From positions 1 through 55,116 of the forward strand of contig NZ_JAGGOS010000097.1 in NCBI RefSeq assembly GCF_018614205.1: DNA of 55,116 bases, read 5' to 3'. The position numbers and the translations under genes are program-made. The notes under the pieces are model-generated. The model searched no databases and was not told where the DNA came from. It saw only the letters and a list, made by a program, of their open reading frames with translations. This document shows, in pieces, positions 48,297 to 55,116 of this stretch (the first letter of the stretch is position 1; every line of letters starts with the position of its first letter). Source of the stretch: Streptomyces sp. ISL-36. Lineage in GTDB: Bacteria; Actinomycetota; Actinomycetes; Streptomycetales; Streptomycetaceae.

Positions 48297-49375
48297 AGGG
48301 TCACCGTGATTCCCTCGCGGGCGGACCGCTTCGCCGCCTCCAGGACGTCGAGCGCGGCGGCGGCCTCGTGGGCGGTGACTGGGTTGTCGCCGGTGCCGCG
48401 CAGGGCCGCGGCGACACCGGCGTAGTACGCCGGGTAGTCGCCCGGCAGGGTCTCGACCGGGGTGCCGCCGCCCGTCAGCGGGGACTCCCCGGCGCCCAGC
48501 GTGCCCCACATCGACTCGGGCTCCACGCCCCACGGCGTTCCCGGCGTCGGACGCAGACCCGCGCGCAGGGCGGCCTCCTGGGGATCGAGCCCGTACTTGA
48601 CGAAGCCGGCCCCGGAGCCGAGGACCCGGAAACGGGGGCCGAGCTGGGCGGTGGTGGCGCTCACATAGAGATGGGAGCGGACGCCGCCCGCGTGCGTGAT
48701 CGCGAGGAACGTGTCGTCGTCCGCCTCGGCGCCCGGGCGACGGACGTCCGACTCGGCGTAGACGCGCACGGCGGGGCCGAACAGGACCAGGGCCTGGTCG
48801 ACGACATGGCTGCCGAGGTCGTAGAGGAGGCCACCGATCTCCTCCGGGGCGCCGGACTCGCGCCAGCCGCCCTTCAACTGCGGTCGCCAGCGCTCGAATC
48901 GGGACTCGAAGCGCTGGACGTCCCCGAGCGCGCCGTCCGCGAGGAGCGCGCGGAGCGTACGGAAGTCGTTGTCCCAGCGGCGGTTCTGGAAGACGGAGAG
49001 GAGCAGGCCCCGCTCCTCGGCGAGGGTGGCGAGCGCGCGCGCCTCCGCGGCGGTGCCCGCGACCGGCTTGTCCACGACCACGGGGAGGCCGGCTTCGAGC
49101 GCGGCGGTGGCGACGGGGACATGCGTCTTGTTGGGGGAGGCGACGACGATCAGATCGAGCTCGTCCGCCCGCGCCCACAGCTCGTCGGGCGAGCCGGCGA
49201 CGCGGACGCCGGGGTACCCGTCGCGGGCCTGGGCCTGGCGCTCCGGGTTGCCGGTCGTGACCGTGTCGAGGACCAGGCCCTCGGTGGCGGCGATCAGCGG
49301 GGCGTGGAAGACGGAGCCCGCGAGGCCGTAGCCGACGAGTCCGACGCGGAGGGGGGCGGTGTCGGTGCCAGTCAT
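48293..49375 (-). CDS. Gfo/Idh/MocA-family oxidoreductase
   Basis: This 360-residue NAD(P)-dependent dehydrogenase has a Rossmann start VGLVGYGLAGSVFHAPLI and the catalytic-lysine motif VVVDKPVAGTAAEA. YDLGSHVVDQALVLFG, typical of the sugar/inositol-derivative dehydrogenase group, follows. It is coupled to the heme-degrading-domain gene and diverges from a ROK regulator, suggesting a sugar-catabolic role under ROK control. The ATG is at 49375. Confidence 0.93.
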   Translation of the reverse strand: MTGTDTAPLRVGLVGYGLAGSVFHAPLIAATEGLVLDTVTTGNPERQAQARDGYPGVRVAGSPDELWARADELDLIVVASPNKTHVPVATAALEAGLPVVVDKPVAGTAAEARALATLAEERGLLLSVFQNRRWDNDFRTLRALLADGALGDVQRFESRFERWRPQLKGGWRESGAPEEIGGLLYDLGSHVVDQALVLFGPAVRVYAESDVRRPGAEADDDTFLAITHAGGVRSHLYVSATTAQLGPRFRVLGSGAGFVKYGLDPQEAALRAGLRPTPGTPWGVEPESMWGTLGAGESPLTGGGTPVETLPGDYPAYYAGVAAALRGTGDNPVTAHEAAAALDVLEAAKRSAREGITVTL

Positions 49376-49387
49376 GGATCCACTTAA

Positions 49388-49400
49388 GCAACGCTGTTGC
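49388..49400. promoter_or_regulatory. 13-bp palindrome in the oxidoreductase/ROK gap
   Basis: GCAAC-GCT-GTTGC is a perfect inverted repeat 12 bases before the oxidoreductase start, in an AT-richer patch. It is a candidate ROK operator. Confidence 0.45.
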
Positions 49401-49430
49401 CAAAGTGCAAGCGGAGGGGACAATGGCCTC

Positions 49431-50690
<1,260 letters not shown>

Positions 50691-50814
50691 GCTGATCGGG
50701 CGGTCGTTCGGGCCGTTCGAGGGTGCCCTGTCGCGTCGCTCCTCTGCCCGGGCGTGGCCGCATGGCAGCGTCGCGGCCGTCCCGTACGCCCGCGAGCAGC
50801 AAAGGCACCCGCCC

Positions 50815-51873
50815 ATGCGACTGCGCAACGCCCTCGCCCTCGGTGCGACCGCGGCGACGACCGGAACCGCCGCGCTCGCGTTCGCCTGCCCCTCCGCCTC
50901 CGCGTCGGCCTCCGCGTTCGCCGCCTCCGCCTCGGCCGCCTCCGAAACCCCCGCCTCCGAAGCCTCCGCCTCGGCCGCCGGCTCCGAGCGCCGCGACAAG
51001 CCCCCTCTCTGCGGCAAGGCGACCGACCCCGACTTTCCCCTCGCCACCCGGATCCACGGCGGCCCTACCCTGTACGTCCCCGGCGGTGACCCCCGCTCCT
51101 TCGCCGTCGACCTCACCAACACCACCGACAGGCCCTGCAGCAGCATCCATCCGGTCCTGGTCCTCGCCGACCGCGACCGGGTGCTCCGACCCGCGCAGAT
51201 CCAGCTCGACTTCTACGACACCGGGGCCCGCCGCTGGCGGCCCGTCCCCTTCGAGGAGACCGAGGAGGACGAGAACATCGGTGTGTTCACCGGCTTCCCC
51301 GGCTTCGAGGTCCCCGCGGGCGGCACCCTCACCATCCCCGTCCGGCTCGCCTTCCGGGCCGACGCCGCCCCCAACGAGGTGGTCGCCGGCGCGGCGATCG
51401 TGCAGCGCCAGGGCGACGACGGCGACTGGGTCGGCGAGTCCCGCGACTACCGCCTCAGGATCGGCCCCGAAGGCACGGAGGAGAGCGGGGACGGCGAGGA
51501 GACCGAGAAGGTGGGCAAGGAGAAGGAGCGCAAGGAAGAGGTCAAGGGGAAGGGCAAGGAAGAGGTCAAGGGGAAGGGCAAGGAAGAGGTCAAGGGGAAG
51601 GTCAAGGAGGAGGTCAAGGGGAGGGGCCGGGAGGAGGGCGAGGGGGCGACCCCGGTGCCCGAGGCGACGGCTCCACCGCGCCAGGACGCGAGCGATGGCG
51701 CGAGCGATGACACCGGCCTGCCGCCGGTCCGCCCGCTCCCCGAACTCGCCGTCACGGGCGGCGAGTCGGCCGGGGGCCGGGAGTCGGTCACGGCCCTCGC
51801 TCCCGTCTCCGCGGGTCTTGCCCTGACCGGCACGGCCCTGCTGATCGCGACCCGCCGCCGACGTCACCCCTGA
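50815..51873 (+). CDS. LAxTG sortase-anchored surface protein
   Basis: This 352-residue secreted protein has an N-terminal signal with a Ser-Ala-rich tract after it. A beta-rich domain follows (LCGKATDPDFPLATRIHGGP, FAVDLTNTTDRPCSSIHPVLV, VFTGFPGFEVPAGGTLTIPVRL). A Lys-Glu-Val-Gly repeat stalk follows at about residues 232-280. The C-terminal sorting signal is LPELAVTGGES, a hydrophobic segment (VSAGLALTGTALLIA) and TRRRRHP. LAVTG fits the LAxTG preference of class E sortases, one of which is encoded at 42732-43520. Confidence 0.9.
   Translation: MRLRNALALGATAATTGTAALAFACPSASASASAFAASASAASETPASEASASAAGSERRDKPPLCGKATDPDFPLATRIHGGPTLYVPGGDPRSFAVDLTNTTDRPCSSIHPVLVLADRDRVLRPAQIQLDFYDTGARRWRPVPFEETEEDENIGVFTGFPGFEVPAGGTLTIPVRLAFRADAAPNEVVAGAAIVQRQGDDGDWVGESRDYRLRIGPEGTEESGDGEETEKVGKEKERKEEVKGKGKEEVKGKGKEEVKGKVKEEVKGRGREEGEGATPVPEATAPPRQDASDGASDDTGLPPVRPLPELAVTGGESAGGRESVTALAPVSAGLALTGTALLIATRRRRHP
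51535..51625 (+). repeat. 24-bp tandem repeats encoding KEEVKGKG
   Basis: Four to five copies of AAGGAAGAGGTCAAGGGGAA-type units in frame form the wall-spanning stalk of the LAVTG protein. Confidence 0.9.
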
Positions 51874-51913
51874 CCCGGCGCCCCCGCGCCCGGACCCCTT
51901 CCCCTTCCGCTCC

Positions 51914-51932
51914 ACCGGTTCCGGCAACCGGT
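51914..51932 (+). terminator. Weak hairpin after the LAVTG gene
   Basis: ACCGGTT pairs with AACCGGT around CCGGC, 41 bases after the stop. No T-run follows, so termination is uncertain. Confidence 0.3.
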
Positions 51933-52051
51933 ACTGGGTGATCGACGGGGTGAAGATCCAGACATCGTGATTAGGCTGGGGGCGTCGCCACAGCGCTGTC
52001 GCGGCGCCCCCAGCACACCGCACGATTTCTGTACGGCAGGAGTCCCCGCAC

Positions 52052-52831
52052 ATGGCAGAGCGCAAGCCGATCGAATCCTGGCTCACCGACATGGACGGCG
52101 TCCTCATTCACGAGGGTGTCCCGATCCCCGGCGCGGATGCGTTCATCAAGAAGCTGCGGGAGACCGGGAAACCGTTCCTGGTCCTCACGAACAACTCGAT
52201 CTACACCGCCCGCGACCTGCACGCCCGCCTCGCCCGGATGGGCCTGGACGTGCCCGTGGAGAACATCTGGACCTCGGCGCTCGCCACCGCCCAGTTCCTC
52301 GACGACCAGCGCCCCGGCGGCACGGCGTACGTCATCGGAGAGGCCGGTCTGACCACCGCCCTGCACGACATCGGGTACGTCCTGACCGACCACGACCCCG
52401 ACTACGTGGTCCTCGGCGAGACCCGGACGTACTCCTTCGAGGCGATGACCAAGGCGGTCCGGCTGATCAACGCCGGGGCCCGGTTCATCTGCACCAACCC
52501 GGACGAGACCGGCCCCTCCCTCGAGGGTCCGCTCCCGGCCACCGGCTCGGTCGCCGCGCTGATCACCAAGGCCACCGGCAAGGACCCGTACTTCGCGGGC
52601 AAGCCGAACCCGCTGATGATGCGCACCGGCCTCAACGCGATCGGCGCGCACTCGGAGTCCAGCGCCATGATCGGCGACCGGATGGACACGGACATCCTGG
52701 CCGGCCTGGAGGCGGGCATGCAGACGTTCCTGGTGCTCACCGGCCTGACGACCCAGGCCGAGGTGGACCGCTACCCCTTCCGCCCGTCGAAGATCGTGAA
52801 CTCGATCGCCGACATCGTGGACCGGGTCTGA
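52052..52831 (+). CDS. HAD-IIA family hydrolase (NagD-like)
   Basis: This 259-residue phosphatase has motif I Asp13/Asp15 (SWLTDMDGVLIHEG), motif II FLVLTNNS, and motif IV SAMIGDRMDTDILAGLEAG, with a C2A cap between. The type dephosphorylates nucleotide monophosphates or sugar phosphates. The ATG at 52052 follows GGCAGGAG. It is a single gene between two cell-surface loci. Confidence 0.95.
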   Translation: MAERKPIESWLTDMDGVLIHEGVPIPGADAFIKKLRETGKPFLVLTNNSIYTARDLHARLARMGLDVPVENIWTSALATAQFLDDQRPGGTAYVIGEAGLTTALHDIGYVLTDHDPDYVVLGETRTYSFEAMTKAVRLINAGARFICTNPDETGPSLEGPLPATGSVAALITKATGKDPYFAGKPNPLMMRTGLNAIGAHSESSAMIGDRMDTDILAGLEAGMQTFLVLTGLTTQAEVDRYPFRPSKIVNSIADIVDRV

Positions 52832-52913
52832 CCCCAGGGGAGTCCCCTGGCCGCGCCGCTGCGGATGCGGAAACCCCGGAGCCGGGTGACCCTGCCAGTA
52901 CCAGGAGGTCACG

Positions 52914-53594
52914 ATGCGTTCAGGTTCCATTGCTCTCCGTGCCGCAGGGGCGGCCGTCGTCCTGGTACTGGCGCCCACGGCCGGTACCGCGTCCGCTCAT
53001 GACGGGGTGAAGGCCACCGTCACCCCGTCCACGGCCAAGCCGGGCGCGGATGTCGACATCCGCGTCCAGGGCTGCAAGGGCACGACCGGCGTCGCCAAGT
53101 CCCGGGCCTTCGTCGCCGAGGCCGAGCTCGCCGGCCGGGACGGCGGCGGCTCTCCCCTCTTCGGCGACACGACGATCAAGTCGGACCTCGGTGAGGGTAC
53201 GTACAAGGTGGTCGTGACCTGCGACGGTCACGACCACAAGGACGTCGGTACGGTCCGCGTCCAGCACCGTCATCCGGACCCCACCCACAAGCCGACGCAC
53301 GAGCCGACCCACAAGCCGACGCACAAGCCGACGCATGAGCCGACCCACAAGCCCACGCACCACCCGAGCCCGATCGCCCCGGTCCGGGCCGGGGGCGGCG
53401 GCGCGGCCATGGCCGTACCGGCCGGACTGGTGGCGCCGGGCGTCGCCCAGACCGCGAGCGAGAGCGGCCTCGGCACGCCGTACACCCTGGTCGGCCTGGG
53501 GCTGGCCGCCGTCGCCGCGGTGGCCGTCGCCATCCGCAGCGCACGCCGCAGCCGCACCGGCACCGCCTCGGACGCGGACGCGGACGCGGACTGA
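52914..53594 (+). CDS. Secreted PTHK-repeat protein with C-terminal TM helix
   Basis: This 226-residue protein starts with a signal peptide (LRAAGAAVVLVLAPTAGTASA). A ~90-residue beta-sandwich-like domain (VKATVTPSTAKPGADVDIRVQGC, YKVVVTCDGHDHKDVGTVRV) follows. A PTHK/PTHE repeat of ~28 residues comes next, encoded by 12-base CCCACAAGCCGA-type units at 53279-53362. A C-terminal transmembrane helix and basic tail resemble a sorting signal, but no LPxTG or LAxTG is present. A class F sortase gene follows after 2 bases, so the two are co-translated. Confidence 0.85.
   Translation: MRSGSIALRAAGAAVVLVLAPTAGTASAHDGVKATVTPSTAKPGADVDIRVQGCKGTTGVAKSRAFVAEAELAGRDGGGSPLFGDTTIKSDLGEGTYKVVVTCDGHDHKDVGTVRVQHRHPDPTHKPTHEPTHKPTHKPTHEPTHKPTHHPSPIAPVRAGGGGAAMAVPAGLVAPGVAQTASESGLGTPYTLVGLGLAAVAAVAVAIRSARRSRTGTASDADADAD
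53279..53362 (+). repeat. 12-bp tandem repeats encoding PTHK/PTHE
   Basis: Seven units of CCNACNCACAAG/GAG form a histidine-rich linker in the protein upstream of the class F sortase. Confidence 0.9.
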
Positions 53595-53596
53595 CC

Positions 53597-54265
53597 ATGT
53601 CCTCCGGAACCCGCCCGGGGGGCAACGGGCGGATGGTGACCGGAGGGGCCTGGGCGGTCCTGCTCCTGGGTCTGTGGCTCTGGGGCCGTGAGATCACCGA
53701 CGGCCCGGGCGGCAGCTCGGCGCCGACCCACGGCGACATCGCGGCGGTCGGCCGCCCCCTCGGCGTCCCGCTGCCCCCGGCGCACCGGCCCCTGAAGCCC
53801 GCCGAGCCCCGCCGGGTGGAGATCCCCTCGCTCGGCATCACGGCCCCCGTCGTCGCCCGTGGACTGGACGCCACGGGCGCCGTGGACCCGCCGCCGTACG
53901 AGATGCCCCACTCGGTCGGCTGGTACCGCACCGGAACCCGGCCCGGCGCGGAAGGCGCCGCCCTCTTCGTCGGCCACGTCGACACCGAGACGCGGCCCGC
54001 CGTCTTCTACGGGCTGAGTGCCGCCCGCCCCGGCGCCACGATCAAGGTGACCGGCGCGGACGGCTCGGTCGCCGAGTTCACCGTCGACGACGTCCAGGTC
54101 TTCTCCCGGGAGCGCTTCGACGCCCGGAAGGTGTACGGACAGCGGCAGGCCGGCCGGGCCGAGCTGCGCCTCATCACCTGCGGCGGCACCTTCGACCGCA
54201 AGGCCGGTACGTACACGGCGAATGTCGTGGTCTCCGCCTACCTCACCGGTACGAGCCGGACCTGA
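53597..54265 (+). CDS. Class F sortase
   Basis: This 222-residue sortase has one N-terminal TM helix (VTGGAWAVLLLGLWLWG) and catalytic His127 (FVGHVDTE), Cys195 (RLITCGGTFD) and Arg201. The LITCGG motif is typical of class F, an actinobacterial class with poorly known substrates. It starts 2 bases after the stop of the PTHK-repeat protein, which is the obvious candidate partner. Confidence 0.95.
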   Translation: MSSGTRPGGNGRMVTGGAWAVLLLGLWLWGREITDGPGGSSAPTHGDIAAVGRPLGVPLPPAHRPLKPAEPRRVEIPSLGITAPVVARGLDATGAVDPPPYEMPHSVGWYRTGTRPGAEGAALFVGHVDTETRPAVFYGLSAARPGATIKVTGADGSVAEFTVDDVQVFSRERFDARKVYGQRQAGRAELRLITCGGTFDRKAGTYTANVVVSAYLTGTSRT

Positions 54266-54308
54266 CCGCGTAAGTCCTTTTCGCCCAGGACGAGTTACCG
54301 CATCCCTC

Positions 54309-54334
54309 GGCGCCAGGGGAATCAACCTGGCGCC
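54309..54334 (+). terminator. Terminator after the class F sortase
   Basis: GGCGCCAGG pairs perfectly with CCTGGCGCC around an 8-base loop, 44 bases after the sortase stop, and is followed by CGTTCCTTG. Confidence 0.75.
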
Positions 54335-54566
54335 CGTTCCTTGTGGTTGAGCGGGCAGAACGGTGTCGGTGTCGGTGTCGACGGAGGCGAGGACGTCGTA
54401 GGCGTTGTGGCAATGGCGTCGTCGCAATGCGCCGGCGGCCAGGCGTCAGGAGGTGACCCGGGTGCCGGCCGGGCCCCGCCGATCACCGGGGCCCAGGGCC
54501 ACGCCGGTGTCGACCATCCCGTCTCTTGATCGCCAGAGCGAACGCGGCGAGGCCCCTTCATACGAC
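54335..54566. other. Intergenic stretch without a supported gene
   Basis: Open frames here are short and lack a ribosome-binding site. I see a GGTGTC repeat at 54362-54379 and nothing else I can name. Confidence 0.5.
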
Positions 54567-54599
54567 CGAGGCCCCCTCACCATCGGTGAGGGGGCCTCG
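54567..54599 (-). terminator. Terminator of tRNA-Lys
   Basis: A 15-base-pair perfect stem (CGAGGCCCCCTCACC and its complement) with a 3-base loop lies 8 bases beyond the tRNA 3' end on the minus strand. Confidence 0.85.
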
Positions 54600-54607
54600 A
54601 CTCTGCG

Positions 54608-54681
54608 TGCGCCGCCAGGGACTCGAACCCCGGACCCGCTGATTAAGAGTCAGCTGCTCTAACCAACTGAGCTAGCGGCGC
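54608..54681 (-). tRNA. tRNA-Lys (anticodon CUU)
   Basis: The 74-base minus-strand cloverleaf has acceptor GCGCCGC/GCGGCGC with discriminator A. Its D-arm is GCTC-AGTTGGTTA-GAGC, the anticodon loop is CTCTTAA with CTT at 34-36, and the T-loop is TTCGAGT. CCA is not encoded. Confidence 0.96.
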
Positions 54682-54865
54682 CTGCTGACCTGCATAACTT
54701 TACCCGACGGCCGGGGGTGCTCCTGACCATTACCGGTCGCTTCCGGCCTGTCGGATGGTCCTTTCGTAGCTTCGATCCGTCAAAATGCGATTTGTCCAGA
54801 CAGTTGAGACACTGGCGCCCGTGCAGCAGCGCCAGAAGATCTTGACGAGTGTGGAGGGGAATCGC

Positions 54866-55116
54866 ATGAGCGTGCCGGTCTTCGAAGACTTCGAGCCCGC
54901 GGTCGACTGCGGCTGCGCGGGCTGCGCCCAGCAGCGGCGCGACCGTGCCCTTGGCCTGCCCGTACGGGCAGGCGGCCACCCGGCGGCGCACGGTGCGCGC
55001 CGCGCGCTGGTCCTGGTGACGGCCGCGGGCGTGGTTCTGGGTGGTGGAGGGGTGAGCGCGTTCGCCCGGCCTCCGGATGCCCGTCTCCCCATCACCCCGG
55101 CGGACGCGGCGGACGC
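54866..55116 (+). CDS. Membrane or secreted protein with Cys-rich N-terminus, 3' end cut by window
   Basis: The frame starts at an ATG with GGAGGGGA 5 bases upstream and stays open to the last base, giving 83 visible residues. The first ~40 are cytoplasmic and contain VDCGCAGCAQQRRDRA with three closely spaced cysteines. A hydrophobic helix (ALVLVTAAGVVLGGGGVSAFA) follows, then an Ala/Pro-rich start of the extracellular part. The rest is outside the window. I recognise no domain. Confidence 0.75.
   Translation, partial: MSVPVFEDFEPAVDCGCAGCAQQRRDRALGLPVRAGGHPAAHGARRALVLVTAAGVVLGGGGVSAFARPPDARLPITPADAAD

Overview
This window is a high-GC actinobacterial chromosome segment that is almost certainly from a Streptomyces. 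The evidence is strong third-position GC bias, DasR-type dre operators beside N-acetylglucosamine PTS genes, two sortases with a matching LAxTG surface protein, and an XRE/DUF397/anti-sigma-like ATPase trio. No integrase, transposase, CRISPR array or rRNA is visible. Two tRNA genes are present, Leu-UAG and Lys-CUU.

Layout. About 0-5 kb holds two tandem RDD membrane proteins, a small membrane protein and a large secreted M6 (immune inhibitor A type) metalloprotease. About 5.2-21 kb is a conserved actinobacterial core block whose order resembles the Mycobacterium tuberculosis pncB-clpS-DUF2017-mec-cysO-cysM-MBL-rph-rdgB neighbourhood. In it nicotinamide salvage (pncA, pncB), the ClpS adaptor, cysteine synthesis through a protein thiocarboxylate (mec, cysO, cysM) and RNA/nucleotide housekeeping (rph, rdgB) are interleaved with an amino-acid permease, a membrane-anchored PemK/MazF-like protein and the GlcNAc PTS genes nagE2, nagE1 and nagF. 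An AraC regulator and an HD protein sit between mec and cysO. A short Cys-containing leader peptide and a hairpin precede cysO.

About 21-33 kb contains an MHS transporter, bcp, a GroES-like protein, a Gdx/SugE guanidinium exporter behind a guanidine-III-like riboswitch, a monooxygenase-like pseudogene, a class A penicillin-binding protein, a three-gene ABC exporter followed by a DUF445 membrane protein, and a double-Excalibur lipoprotein.

About 33.1-41.7 kb is an accessory island and the most unusual part. A tightly overlapping minus-strand operon encodes a HAD phosphatase, a radical SAM enzyme, a P-loop nucleotide-kinase-like protein, a class I methyltransferase and a CYTH triphosphate-binding protein. 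It diverges from an HTH regulator overlapping a NUDIX hydrolase, and an HD phosphohydrolase lies next to these. Further right are an XRE/DUF397 pair, a HATPase protein and a probable modification-dependent nuclease (McrB-type N-terminal domain plus a RecB-like PD-(D/E)XK core). The enzyme set suggests made-to-order nucleotide chemistry, but no function can be assigned from sequence alone.

About 41.7-55 kb returns to ordinary chromosome: a SEC-C/TPR protein, a class E sortase, an MFS exporter divergent from an HxlR regulator with two matching operators, a YidC paralogue with a 3' frameshift, a fumarylacetoacetase-family enzyme, a heme-degrading-domain protein coupled to a Gfo/Idh/MocA oxidoreductase, a divergent ROK regulator with low-complexity insertions, an LAVTG surface protein, a HAD-IIA phosphatase, a secreted PTHK-repeat protein followed by a class F sortase, and the start of another membrane or secreted protein.
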